NCBI GenBank assembly: GCA_026724425.1
Contig: JAIUCV010000227.1
Span: 744,001 to 808,000, forward strand
Direction: 5' to 3'
From: Erythrophleum ivorense
Taxonomy: Eukaryota > Streptophyta > Magnoliopsida > Fabales > Fabaceae
DNA length: 64,000 bases
Shown: piece after piece, positions 1 to 11,518 of the stretch
How positions within the stretch are numbered: position 1 is the stretch's first letter
Layout: the number at the start of each line of letters is the position of its first letter
Position numbers and translations under genes: made by a program
Notes under the pieces: model-generated
What the model saw: only the letters and a program-made list of their open reading frames with translations
Databases searched by the model: none
Told to the model about the DNA's origin: nothing

Positions 1-960
1 TTAGAAGTGAAGATCACTCCTTATTCTACATGCATTGAGCTTCTAATCTTTGTGCACACATATATATATATATATATGGCTGTTTATATCAATGATATTG
101 TTATCACTGAGAATGATCAAGATAGAATCTCTTAGCTTAAACGACACTTACTTGATCACTTTCAAACCAAGGACTCAGGCAAGTTAGAATACTTTTTGAG
201 CATTGAGGTAGCCTAATCTAGTACTAGGCAAGTAATCTCTCAAAGAAAGTATGCACTAGATATTCTTAAAAAAATTGGTATGTCAGATTGCCTAGTTGAT
301 ATTCTCATTGATCCTAATATTAAACTTATACGAAGACAAGAGAAGCCTTTGACAGATCTTGTTAGCTACCAAAGACTTGTTGAAAAATTGAACTATCTTA
401 CAATCACTTGACCAGATATCTCCTTAACTATAAGTGTAGTAAGTCAATTCTTACAGTCACCATGTACTAGTAGTCACTGGGATGTAGCAACACGCAAGGC
501 TTGCTATATGACCATAATGATCATAAACACACTCGACTGCTTGGGTATGCTTATGCAAATTAGACAGAATCTCCTATAGATTGACGATCTACTACAAGTT
601 ACTATATTTTCATTGGAGGAAATATTGTATCTTACAAAAGTAAAAAATAAGATGTTGTGGCTAGATCTAGTGTTGAAGTAGAATGTTGTGCCATGGCATT
701 GGCAACGTGTGAACTTGGTGTGGAAAAAACAATTGCTTCAAGAACTCAAATTTAGAGATTTAAGCAAAATGACCTCAATTTGTAATAATCAAGCTGCTCT
801 ACATATGGCATCCAATCCGGTCTTTCATGAGAGGACCAAATTAATTGTCATTTTATCAAAGAGACAATACTATCTTGGACTCTCACCATTAGCAATGTTA
901 ATCTAAGGATTGGTTAGCTGATATTCTCACTAAAGCATTAAGGGGACCACACATTTTTTT
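1..960 (+). pseudogene. Decayed Ty1/copia pol, reverse transcriptase to RNase H end
   Basis: This is the 3' part of a copia polyprotein; the 5' part lies before the window. At 78-107 the frame reads AVYINDIVIT, the counterpart of the YVDD catalytic motif of copia reverse transcriptase. Further on come the RT thumb/connection (a match to SQRKYALDILKK at about 240-270), an RNase H stretch with EVECCAMALATCEL near 674, and NNQAALHMASNPVFHERTK near 786-842, where copia RNase H usually has DNQAALHIASNPVFHERTKH. The typical closing motif LADILTKAL follows near 917. The frame is broken by several stops (for example near 137 and 410) and at least one shift near 715, so no protein can be made. Orientation and distance fit the LTR that follows at 1024. 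The YVDD-to-YIND change also removes a catalytic aspartate position. Confidence 0.88.
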
Positions 961-1023
961 TACATTTGTAACAAGCTTGATACATGTGATTTATATGCAC
1001 CAGGTTAAGGGGAAGAGTTGGAA

Positions 1024-1237
1024 TGTAAATATGCTAATTAGATAGTGAGTATTGGCATGTTTAACATGTGTCTTATCCCATATTTGATAAGTTATAGTTG
1101 TGTAATTAATAGGATATTATTTGGTAATTATAAGTCTCCAATGTCTAGTCTTGTATCATTCTCCTATGTATATCATTCAAGGGTTTTTCTCTCTTTCTTT
1201 CTCCATATTTCATACAGCCAGCTCATGAGAAATTACA
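1024..1237 (+). repeat. 3' LTR of the copia element at the window start
   Basis: A purine-rich tract (AAGGGGAAGAG, about 1006-1016) follows the pol relic and is succeeded by TGTAAATATG at 1024, as expected for a polypurine tract next to a 3' LTR. The sequence then has the look of a short copia LTR, with a pyrimidine-rich block at 1187-1203. The 3' boundary is uncertain: it is placed at a CA at 1237, with 1239 equally possible. The partner LTR and the target duplication are outside the window. Confidence 0.6.
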
Positions 1238-2169
1238 CAGCTTGATTCACCTTTCCCTTCCTTCTGTTCTCATATATCTTCAATACCTTAGGCCCAGAAA
1301 CTTCAGGTCCATCATATTTACAAAAGAAACAAATAAGGTATTAGGGAATCATGTTGACTACCAAGAATTAACTATCTGGCATGAAATGAATTATTTTAGT
1401 TGGTCACAGATACAGTTCTAAGTAATTGAAACAATAACCAAGAAGACAAATATATGGATACATCCCCTATATGTTATTCGCCCTTATTTTGATCTCAATT
1501 TCTTAAATTCCTTCTTTCTATGGCTGATCATCCCAAATTGGTTGAAGCTTTGATTGACCTTTCTTTTTGCTATCCCTAAGATGGTATCCTTTATTGGGTG
1601 GTATCCTCTCATGGAGTACAGAGGTTCTTGTCTTTCAATGTTATGACGATCCGTAGGGCTAATTGAACTCCCTTGCTTTCCAATGAATCAATTAAAACTG
1701 AAACCCACACAAAATATTTCTCCATCTATACATGTATATATGGGGTAACAGGTCCTTAACATGTCCCCCATGCTCTTCTTTATGTTTTACTACGAAATTA
1801 TATTTACTCCCTTTCCCTCTCTTCTCGACTATTTCCCAAGAAAATAGTTCTTGCGTTCATTAAAGTTCAGTCGTAGCTTCATTGATTATTCAAGAAACAA
1901 CACATCAGCATTTTCAGCCAAATATTTGATGTTTGAACCAATAAAAGAGAAACGCAAATTACATCATAGCGTCGCATAAACTCATTTTATGTTCAATTTT
2001 CTCAATTCCAATATTCCCGCTGGCTCAATTTTCTGGAAAACCAAACTGGGGAAATAGAAGAAGATGGTCGTCGCACATAAAAGGATACCAATTTATACGA
2101 ATAGCTTAGAATTTACCTTAAGGAATAGCTTAAATAGGTATTATCCGGAATAGGAAAAAGAGAATTTAC
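1238..2169. other. AT-rich stretch, no gene recognised
   Basis: No exon could be supported. If the TTC5-like gene on the minus strand is complete, this is its first intron; a second exon with TPR-like sequence was looked for on the minus strand and not found. A short plus-strand reading frame at about 1520 stops after some 20 codons. Confidence 0.4.
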
Positions 2170-2335
2170 CTGGAGGAATAGAATCGAGGAGTTTCAGAGC
2201 GAGATCAGATTCTTCTTGCAATTTGGAGATCTTATCATATGGATTCTCCGGGAAATAGGTGTCTCGGAGGTAGTAAAGATCTTCGGCTACTTTTGCAACT
2301 TTCGCTAATGAGTCTTCCTCGGATGGGTTGCTCAT
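2170..2335 (-). CDS. First coding exon of a TTC5-like TPR protein (partial)
   Basis: The exon starts with ATG at 2335 and runs 55 codons plus one base to a clear donor, CCTCCAG|GTAAATTC, at 2170/2169. The peptide begins MSNPSEEDSLAKVAKVAEDL and continues YYLRDTYFPENPYDKISKLQ. This matches what I know of the N-terminus of plant and animal tetratricopeptide repeat protein 5 (TTC5/Strap), which has a helix with the pattern LQELVDQLYSFRDCYF before the TPR array. TTC5 is a TPR protein with a C-terminal OB fold; in animals it acts in p300 cofactor assembly and in tubulin mRNA autoregulation, while its plant role is not known to me. No second exon is visible down to position 1, and a copia element occupies 1-1237. 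Either the first intron is long and carries the transposon, or the gene is a truncated relic. Codons are clean and the upstream sequence looks like a real 5' UTR. Confidence 0.6.
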
Positions 2336-2465
2336 CTCAGTGACTATGGCAAAGGAAGCGAACGCTGGAGGAGAAGACGAGCAAACTCACCGAGACTGAA
2401 AGGAGAAGTTTTAACTCGAAATTTTGGGAGCAACGATGGGGGCGCAGTACGTGATTGTTCAGAAC
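2336..2465 (-). promoter_or_regulatory. Probable 5' UTR/promoter-proximal region of the TTC5-like gene
   Basis: This is noticeably more GC-rich than its surroundings and, read on the minus strand, has pyrimidine-rich patches and no ATG between about 2440 and the start codon at 2335. No convincing TATA box is placed. The assignment depends on the exon call. Confidence 0.35.
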
Positions 2466-2700
2466 TTCAGAAAAAATAATGAATAATGATTGCCACACGC
2501 ACTAATAATCCAAAAACCAAGTTATGTGCTTGAAGTTTGATGCATAATTGCTTATAGAATTTTTTTTTTTTTTCCTGTCTTCCGTTCATTGCTGATGAAA
2601 TTCTGTAGTCGCCGTACAGCATACAAAATGGATAATAGGATATTATCATAAAAAATTGTTAGTATGATAAAACTAATACTTTTGAAATGTTTACCGCTCT
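2466..2700. other. Intergenic, nothing recognised
   Basis: AT-rich sequence with a T-run at 2561-2573. Short reading frames here have no recognisable similarity. Confidence 0.4.
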
Positions 2701-2991
2701 GTTTGTTATTTTGTTTTTAGAATAATTTTTTGTTTTTAAAAATAAAAAAAATTGTTTGATAATATATTTTTAATTAAGTATTTTGTAAAATAAAAAAATA
2801 AAATTTTATTTTCAATAACAAAAAAATCAAAATATATTTTAGATGTTTTATAACTTTTGTTAGGTAGAATAAAAAAATAAAAAATAGTTACTTTATAAAA
2901 TAATAATTTAAAAAAAATAATTTTTTTATTCTCAAAATTTATTCTAAAAAATATCTATTTTAAAAATAATAAAACAAAAATAGAATCAAAC
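2701..2991. repeat. AT-rich MITE-like element
   Basis: The left end GTTTGTTATTTTGTTTTTAG (2701-2720) is mirrored by the inverted right end, which read in reverse starts GTTTGATTCTATTTTTGTTT (2991 back to 2972). The 291-bp body is extremely AT-rich and could fold on itself. A clear target duplication is not seen, so the superfamily (a hAT-type MITE is possible) is open. Confidence 0.4.
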
Positions 2992-3178
2992 ATACCCATA
3001 ATTTTTTTTGGGATAAGAAGACATGTATAAATTGGAGATATATCATGTATTCACATGTGAAATACTTCTACTTCAATGACTGAATCAAATGGACTGAAAT
3101 GATTTATTAGGGTTTTTTACTTAATTAATTTGGTTCAATTTGATTTATAATTAGTCAAAAATGCTAATACTATCCCCT

Positions 3179-3501
3179 CACTTTGAGAAATTGTGTAATT
3201 TATCCACCTTAACTTTACAAAATAACCAAAGACCCACTTTGTACAACATAACTCCTTTATTAATTTTCTCCTAAATAAACATGATAAAAAGAATAAATAA
3301 ACCCTTGTTTTGTCATTTGAGATGAAGTTGGATGTTTTTTTTTCCTTTTGACTAATTTAGCCTTTTTCAACCTATATGGAAAAGTGGTGGTATGATTTTG
3401 AACATAAAAATTAGCAGGTTATTTTGCACAAAAATAAAAGCCTAAGGACTCTACAATCAATTTTTAAGGTTAAAGGGGATAAATAGCATAATCCCAAAGT
3501 T
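3179..3501. repeat. MITE-like element with about 40-bp inverted repeats
   Basis: The left arm (about 3179-3222) begins CACTTTGAGAAATTGTGTAA. The reverse complement of the right arm (about 3460-3501) begins AACTTTGGGATTATGCTATT. Both continue with TTTATCC(A/C)C(C/T)TTAAC(T/C)TTA, so they pair over about 40 bases with few differences. Total length is 323 bp and there is no coding capacity. Long imperfect arms and small size fit a Mutator-type MITE; a 9-bp target duplication was not found. Confidence 0.5.
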
Positions 3502-5934
3502 GTTGCTGGTTTTTTTACATGTTGGACTTTATAATTAATAATAAACATAAGATATGTAATTTTGAAAAATTGATATGAGCCAAATATGAACATATTAAGT
3601 TTTCTATATTGTAGCAAAATATTTCCAAAAATACTTATGATGAACCAAATGTGAGAATATTATAATCTTAGGAATATGACGCTTGAAAATCACATTCTTA
3701 GAAATATAGTCATTCTCAAATATGTAAGATTCCATGAACCAAATGGCTCTTGAACAAAAACAAGAATAATAACTTACACATGCAGCTTAATTTTTCAAAT
3801 AATGCCAAAAGTTAGTTTTGCCCCTCCCCATTTTCAGATATTATTGCTCTTAAAATTGTGCATACATTTTTAAGCTTAATGACATACTAAAACTATTGCT
3901 TGCTTTTAGTACATTGCAAATCAAACTAATAGGAATGTTGGTCATCACTTTGATTAGAATTTTGATGCCAAGGGTTTATATATGTAATTTGGGGTTTATG
4001 GATACACACACACACACACACAACAAAGGAACAAATACCAAAAAGATAAAACCACGAAACCTAACAAAACAAAAGAGATTTCCTCTTGAAATTGACATTG
4101 AAACCTAGAACATAAACTATTGAAAATAAGAAACAACCTAAAACGTGGAAAATATAAAAGTAAATTCTAGATATCCTAACAAAGAACTTGCAAAGTGACT
4201 GAAAATTAATGTTGAAGTTGCAAAAGCCAATCTTGTGACCTTGAAAATAGCAGAAGATGCAATGGATAAACTTAAGGATTGACTATACATAACATGCACT
4301 TGATTGCCTCAAATAAAACTTTCACCTGAGTTTGATGATACTTATCCATCCATATTAATTTCTTAAAAATCATGTGACAAACCATGTAGAAATCAAGACT
4401 TGATGTTTTGTCTACCAACTATTACGTTTAGTCCCCTAAACATTAAGTGTCTGTGCTTAGTAAAAAAATAAACCATCCTATGTACAAACCAGAGAAAATG
4501 AAGTATGCAAAGGCTAACCACTATGCTATGGGATTGGAATACTATATTAGCAACAAAGCCATGGAATCATTTATATCATAAATTTAGGCCCACAGGTAAG
4601 ATCCTAAAATTTTTTCCTATTATGACAAATTAAACCAAATGATGTAAAGTATAATAATAATAATAATAATAACCACTATCTACTCATCCCCTTATGATTT
4701 GATTAATTGGCCTTGCTCAAGCCATTATTGTAGCCAAACCATAATATCCATTGGAAAAATCTAATCAACCCATAAACCCAAAAGAAAGCCAAACCAAATT
4801 GATCAAATAAAAGGACACAAAATAAAAATATAATTTATAGATTCCTTCAAGCCATGACAAAACATATAGCATTCCTCAATTGGCAAATGATGCATAAAAA
4901 GAATAGCTTATGGAATATCCAATGCACCAAGGAACTCTTTTGAGTTTTATTTGATAGTCCATATTTTCTCTTGTCTAGAAAAGTCCTCATATGGGAGAGA
5001 GAGTGACATAGTGGGTGGGACCTAATGGGATCCACTTGTGTGGGTCTCGCATACACTATGTGTGTGTGTCTCTCTCCCCTCCACATAAAGAGCTTTTGGA
5101 CATAAGAGAATCCAAACTATTTATTTGACAAACCTTCTTGAAAATTGGAAGAGATAGAAAGTAATAGGGACTTATATGGAGGCTAAATAAAAGGAGCTGC
5201 TTAATTGCCATTAGAAGATCTTTAAAGGCTATAAGATCTTTTAAGTTCTATTTGATAAAATAGTCTTCTACATGTGGTTATCTCTGTTAAAAGTGACAAT
5301 TGATTTAAATGGCTAGGGCTTATTGTAATATAGTAAATACATTAGGAGATTAATTGTAACTTTTAATTAACTATTAGAAAAATTACAATTTAAGGCTAAG
5401 AGTAAGGTGAGTAAGTGGAAATTTTTCTTTATATTTTGTGTATTCATAATTCAAATTGAAGACTAAGGAGTTTTTTTTTCATATTAACATTGATGATAAC
5501 TTCAATTATATAATTTTTTTAATTTTTTATATTGTGATAGATATAAACACATTATAATTCACACAAATATAATGGAAAAATTAAAAACAAAATAATTAAA
5601 AGAAAGTGAACCATGAATTGAACTAAATCAAACTGAATTGAAATTAGTGGTCTGGTTTCATTCCACAATTTCTCATAATTTGGTTCAGTTTACAAAGTTT
5701 GAGAATAAGTGAAGATTAGCACGGTTAGAGTTTGATTATCACACCTAACTAATCCTTAAACTAAATCAATATTTACTTGGTGTAATGTATGGCTATGGAT
5801 AATTAAAAAGATAAATTCAAATTTTTATTATATTATATATAAAAAATTAAGCTAAATTGAATAATGAACACCTCTAATGTGTACTAAACAATAATATAAA
5901 TATTGTAATACCTTTCCACACTAAATTGAATATA
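3502..5934. other. Intergenic, nothing recognised apart from microsatellites
   Basis: AT-rich DNA with a short CA repeat near 4004-4021, an AAT repeat near 4650-4671 and a GT/CT-rich patch near 5058-5075. Reading frames are short and without recognisable motifs. Confidence 0.4.
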
Positions 5935-6321
5935 TTAGTCACTCTAGTCAAATGGCAGAGCATGATGGCAATAGTATTGCATGCATAAAAAAAGGGAGTA
6001 AAGCTTCAGCATAGACTCTAATGGTCAAGTTAGTAAGAGATCTTGTAGTAAAAAAGTATGAGAACAAAGTGAAAGACTTACCTAAATTCATAAAGAGTTA
6101 ATTGTATGTCAAAACAAGAAAAAGGAGAAATAGTAAGGGAATATATCTCTCACTATTCCCTATCTAAGCATCAAGGGATTAATGAAAAGCAACGAATCCG
6201 TCGCCAAATCTCAAGACAATGTAGGAAGGAAACATGTGAATAGTGGCAAGAATTTTTGCAACAGATTTGTAAGAGTTTAATGAGGAAAAAGGTCCTTGCT
6301 AAATTGCGAGGGACTGTATTA
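5935..6321. repeat. CACTA-type subterminal repeat region (left part)
   Basis: Phrases such as GGGATTAATGAAAAGC, GGCAAGAATTTTTGC and TTGCTAAATTGCGAGGGA recur with variation. The same vocabulary (TAGCAAGGGATTAGCAAGGAA and its complement) fills 11519-12500, 22246-22631 and 25975-26270, and the latter two end in CACTA-like termini. The region is cut at 6321 by the insertion of LTR copy A and resumes at 11519. The true outer end of this element is not identified. Confidence 0.4.
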
Positions 6322-7994
6322 CATAATACCATAGCTCATTAGGTTCCTTAGTCTCTTATTCATGCTTGATTTTACACTCAAAGAAAATGGATATAAATAT
6401 TAGTAATTTATTGCGTTATATAGGGCTCAAAAATTTCATTTCACATTACGTGGGTCATATAAACTCAACAATAACATTCTCTGCCCATAATGCATTTATA
6501 CAAGTTATAACCATTACAAAACATTACATACATTTCAGTTTAGAAGCCACACACCAAAAAACAAGGAAGTTGGCCTCGAGTTACTGATACAGATTTCTAA
6601 TGCAAATTTTGAAAAATCATAACTAATTCTAGAAAAATCAAAATTAAGCAAATGATAACTTTCTGGAAAGCCCTAAATGTCAAATATAGGTTAAAAATCT
6701 TTCCAAGTCATGAAAATATCAATTGGGTCATGATTGATAATATAATAGTACGAAAGGTCTAACTACCTAGGTTTGCTATCACAAGTTACTGATATAAATT
6801 TTAAAAATTTATAACTAATTCTAAAAAACTCAGAACACAGAAAAGCATACCATTATGGAAATCTATGAATGTCTACTTTGGAGTAAAAATAGTTTCAGAT
6901 CAAAAAAATGGCATCTAACTCATGAAAATCAATGGAATAGTACTAGAAGTCCTACTGTGCTACTGGTACTGTCATGAAACTTCAAAATTTTGGTTCTCTC
7001 TCTACAGAGCTCTAAATGGAGTGATCTCGGTAGCTATGGAAATTTTGTGGTGTTTATTTTATATCTATAAAATTTCATAACCATTGAATACCATTTGGCC
7101 TATGAATAACAAGGAAACAAAATTAGAACATATGAACAATGCACCTTATCATTTAGCATATTTTTTTCAATTTTAAAAAATCATAATAAATTCTTTAGAG
7201 CTTCAAATTAGGTGTTCTTTAGTTCTATGGAAAGCTCTGGATGAGAACTATCTTCATTCCAAATTCCATGACAAGACTAGCTCATTTGGTCAAATTTTGG
7301 TTTAACTTAAGATTATGACACTTTTGATATCATAAAGGGGTCAAATTGGTTCCAATTGGCCTCCTCACCATTCCACAACAATTTGAGCACGTTTTTAAGT
7401 ATAAACATATTATGTATAAGATTTTTAAATGGTACAAAATACCACACATCTCAAACTCACCCTTTCACATGCATCAATATACAATCAAGAATTGGCTCCT
7501 AAGTGGTCAAATCACTTTTTCTCATTCATTTGGCTTCAACTTTGGTTCACACACTATATTTATATACTTTTACATTTGTTCAAAGGTTCACATCTCAAAA
7601 ATAATTTATACATACAAAATTTGATATTTACTTATATCAAAAGCTACATTAATATCAAAGTATGATCAACCTCTCTCCTTAGCTCCCATTTTTGTCTCTT
7701 TGAGTACCATCTAGATATGATGAGATGAAAGAAGGAAGCGGGTGAGATTTAAAGAATCTTAATAGCTCAAACACCTTTTCAAATAAGCAATTAAGGTATA
7801 TAATCATGTTAAGGAATACAAGCATGCCATAAACACTTTCAAGAACCATTTAATTCATAATTTCCATGCCATAATAACATGTCAAAGCTAAGAACAAGTT
7901 ATATAGGAACTTTTAGTCTAGTCTCATCCTATTTTTGGGACTTTTGGATTAGTCTCATCCTTGGTTTAGGGACTTTTGACTTAGCCTTACTAAT

Positions 7995-9563
7995 TGATAA
8001 TTCTCAGCTATTCATGTTATTGTGCATATTTTTCTCTCAGTAAATATGACTGTAGCCTTCACTTCTAGGGTAAATAATACATCTATAGAAAGAAATGAAC
8101 ATACATATGATGAATAGTTCTAGACTCAATACTTACTTGAAAAAACCATCAACTTTATCTTTGATTTTTGAGTATTATGATAGCTAATCATACTTGGTTT
8201 TCTTAGGATTCATGTGCTGAAGAGTTTGGAGCAAATTCAGGAGAGGAAAGGCTGCAAAGTGTTGAATTCAATCATCTCACCGCGGCTGGATTCACTGCGC
8301 CGAGGCGGGAAGCTCAGAAATTCGAAGGAAGTGTGCTGGGGTTATTGCGCCGCGGCGAGGCCTCAGACAGAACCAAAACTCGCCGCGGCGAGGTTGTGTG
8401 CGCTGAGGCGAGAGGCAAGAAGGCCTTCAGACAGAATCAAAACTTGCCGCGGTGCATCAAAACCAGCCGCGGCACTCAGTCAGGCAGAACCAAAATTCGT
8501 TGCGGCGCATCATTCTTCACCGCGGCGCATCATTCTTCGCCGGCACAAATCGAATTAGCTGAACGCAGTGTTTTGTTTCTAAAATTTCTGAGGCTTGAAG
8601 CTTCTTATGGCAAGGAGAGTCGAGGCAGCCGTCATTCTGGGTTAGTTTTGTGTTATTCCAGAGGTGCAAGGGCTGAGGGAAAAGCTAGAGAGCCATCTTG
8701 AAGCAAAGAGAAGCTGGAGATTGAAGATTGAAGCCGAATACTTGTGTTTCTGAGTTTCCTCTTCATTTCTTCTATCTTGTTCATAGTTTCTGATGTATTT
8801 GATTGTTGCTTCAAGCTTGACTTTGGATTTTATGATCATGTATAGCTAAACCCTATCTAATCTAGGATTATTTAGAACTCTTGTATGGATTAGTAGTAGT
8901 TCTTCATTCTAATTCTGCAATCAATGATTCATACTTGTTCACTCAACTTTGTACTTCATGCTTTTTGATTGATTGGCCAACATTTAGATTGATATAATAC
9001 CTTACTTGAACTTGGGAAAGGAAAAGGGAGGTTAGATCAAAAGTTGAGTGGTATGAGTGCTTGAAATTTGTTGAGGTGAGTGGATAGCTTAGTTATTGAG
9101 ATAGGAATATACTTAATAACCTTACATGGTTCAGTTAGGCATCGCACTCATAAATTAATCTTAGTTAATCTTATAAGGGATTATAAAATTGGCTGAGTAC
9201 CCTATACAATATTTGGAAAAATATATATATGAACAATAGAATCCTAGACCAACATGTATCATCATGAAGAGTAGAAGGGAATGAATGTTGAACTAACTAC
9301 TATGAAGTACAAGAGGACTAATAATCCTAGATACTAATATTCACCTAAAAATCCAAATCCTAACCTAGATTTTTACATAGCTTTAGAATCATAAACAATT
9401 TCCGTTAACATCATCATTTAAGAATTGATTTGCTTGATTTAAATTGGGGTGTGAATTTTAGTACTTGGCATTATTTTGACAACAAATCCTCGAGGGAACG
9501 ATCTTATCACTATATTGCCTTCACGATACGTATACTTGCGTGTACGCTTCTAGGAAAGCAACA
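7995..9563 (+). mobile_element. Solo LTR, family 2 (Tat/Athila-like gypsy type), nested in copy A
   Basis: The element begins TGATAATTCTCAG and ends GGAAAGCAACA, i.e. TG...CA. It is flanked on both sides by CTAAT (7990-7994 and 9564-9568), a perfect 5-bp target duplication. Comparison with copy B, where the same LTR text runs on without a gap (about 17405-17425), confirms a 1,569-bp insertion. Near the 3' end it has CTCGAGGGAACGAT and CGATACGTATACTTGCGTG, a combination I associate with the 3' end of Tat/Athila-type gypsy LTRs. There is no internal coding region, so it is a solo LTR formed by LTR-LTR recombination. A related, cut copy lies at about 59200-60279. The orientation is opposite to that of its host LTR. 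Confidence 0.8.
8279..8545. repeat. CpG-rich array of CGCCGCGGCG palindromes inside the family 2 LTR
   Basis: Variants of 'accgcggc' and 'actcgccgcggcgag' occur about eight times, separated by spacers that repeat 'cagacagaaccaaaa'. The best form, CTCGCCGCGGCGAG (8379-8392), is a perfect 14-bp palindrome. The block is strikingly GC- and CpG-rich against its AT-rich surroundings. Open frames across it (8214-8701) are a by-product of the composition. Confidence 0.7.
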
Positions 9564-11198
9564 CTAATCTTTGAGACTTTTGGCCTTGTCTCATATACTT
9601 TTAGGGACTTTTGGCTTCACCTTACCTATTTTAAAGGACTTTTGACACAACCTCACCCATAAAGAGCAATTTTATAATTAAAAAGAAATTTAAGAAACAT
9701 ATTGGTACCAAGGCAATAAGACAACATCAAATGGCATTTCTCATGATGCCAATACACATACAAGCATTCAATGACAATCATATAACCAAGATATGCATGT
9801 AAGAAAGAGTTGAGAGCTACCTCGGTGCAAGAAGACAATTTTCTTCCTTGCTTCCTCACTTCCTTGGCTCGACTTCACACCCACACCTAGAAGGAACTTG
9901 ACTCACTTGGCCTAGACACTACAAATAAGATCCAATTACATTCTTGAAACAAGTTCTAGCACCACACACACCCTAAGAAGCATACTTTGTTTTATAGTTA
10001 TATAATAGTTCAATAAAAGGCTTAATGAAGCAACTACTAGAATTCAAGATCTTAGCCCTATTGTCTCCTTCAATCTAGGTCTCTTGATTCTATTTAAACT
10101 CCTTGAAGTCATCACAAATTCATTCCTAAGAGCCTAGATATAAGTTACTTCTTTAAGTCATATTATGGAACCTACACCTCCATCTCATAATCTAGGCTTT
10201 CTAAATTTTTTTTCAATGCTTTCTTTCATCTTCTTCCATCATATCTAGTCCCAATCTAAGTTTAGAAAAATTTAAAACACTCCCTAGGTCCTTACTCTTG
10301 GTTTGGCCGAGCTTATGCCTTTCTTAGTGCACCCATGTAATTGTTTTGTTTTCTTGTAAGAAAAGGCACTTAGGAGGCTTCCTAGGGATCTTATGAACTT
10401 AATTAAACTCTTACATAAGCTAGAACACCCTTGGAAGAAATCAAATTTTGCTATATATCTATGAATCCCTAACTTTGTTATCTTGAATTCTAATAGTTTT
10501 CTTCAAGTTTCATTGCTTTTCCTAAGTTCCTATAATTTAAAACCTAGGTTTCTTGCTTACTTTAGGTCATAAATTACTCCCTCCTTATAGCTCTCCATTT
10601 GGCAGAACCAACACACACAAGAAGCAAGAAGGAGAAAGTAACAAAGACAAGAAGATTTACCTTAATTTCTTAATTTCTTCAAGGGCTTTCTCCTTTGCTA
10701 GAGCCTCATCCTTCAAAGTCTAACCTTCTTCCTCTAAATCAAACCCAAAACAGCCCTATATCACACACCACAACCATGAAAAGAAAGAGGAAAGGGAGGA
10801 GAACAAGATTTCTAAAAGAAGAACTATGAAAACCTTAACTTTCCTTACCTTTTCCTTAGCTTCTTCCTTCCTTTCTTCGCTTCCTCTTGTGTGTTACTCT
10901 TGGGCAAAATTATCCTCTATTCAAATAGAAGCAAAGTTGGTTAAGGTGAGGGAGAGAGTGGGACGCCACATATAAAGGAGCATTTCTTAAAAATTGTTCT
11001 TTAAAAATGCCATTTGTGTCCTTTTGCTTGACTAAGTCATTTTAGGCTCATTTTAGCTCCTTTCTGAGAACTATCTTTTCATTATAAAAATAGGTCCTCT
11101 AACTTATAAAATGACTTTGGAATCACTCAATTTGGATTTAAAAACTTTTCGAATGAAAATGTCAAAGTTTGAGTCAACCGACGTTAAAAAACATATAC

Positions 11199-11215
11199 GG
11201 GGGGGGGGGGGGGGG
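11199..11215. repeat. Poly-G tract, 17 bases
   Basis: A run of 17 G lies within LTR copy A where copies D and E have a short C-rich phrase ('aaacccctc' on their strand). It has probably grown by slippage and may be unreliable in length. Confidence 0.8.
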
Positions 11216-11518
11216 TTTAAACCAGTTTAGGGAATCTTATTAGGGCCTCTGAGAACCTTCGGTAACTCAATTTTTTCATTAAAAAACCCTTTTGTGATTT
11301 TTTCAAAAATTGCTCTAATTTACGAAATTGCCATTATGCTATTGCTCATTTTCGTTCATTATTCTAGCCTTGTTTTTTAAGCACCTAAAGCCTTGGATTC
11401 TTATTCTTAGGAGTCTAGAACGTCACTCAAATTTTATTAGGCCTTAACTCATTCATTTTAGGAGACTTGCTTTTATACTGACTCATTTTTAATTTTTTAA
11501 CGAAAACTGAATATTACA

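Larger units (their letters stand above)
6322..11518 (-). mobile_element. LTR family 1, copy A (probable solo LTR, with a nested insertion)
   Basis: Read on the minus strand this LTR starts TGTAATATTCAG at 11518 and ends near 6322. It shares order and content with copies B (16011-19361) and C (39474-42407): the 5' end with the theme 'ggaagtctcc...', a purine-rich transcribed segment with a GGTAAG donor-like site, the block corresponding to 'gtgagattcaaagaatctcaatagct' (about 7743-7770), and the 3' part with 'aaaatcataactaattctagaaaaatc'. Flanks are TATTA at 6317-6321 and TATTG at 11519-11523, an imperfect 5-bp target duplication. After removing the nested element at 7995-9563 it is about 3.6 kb long. 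No gag or pol is found beside it, so it is either a solo LTR or an LTR of a non-coding derivative. Its 3' terminus reads CATAATACC instead of the expected TGTAATACC on the plus strand. Confidence 0.65.

Noticed and set aside
1516..1680. Frame starting MADHPKLVEALIDLSF
   Set aside because: It stops after about 20 codons, and no homology or splice site continuing it could be supported.
8214..8701. Overlapping open frames of 114 and 122 codons
   Set aside because: They lie in the CpG-rich palindrome array of a solo LTR; the openness comes from base composition and the translations are repetitive.
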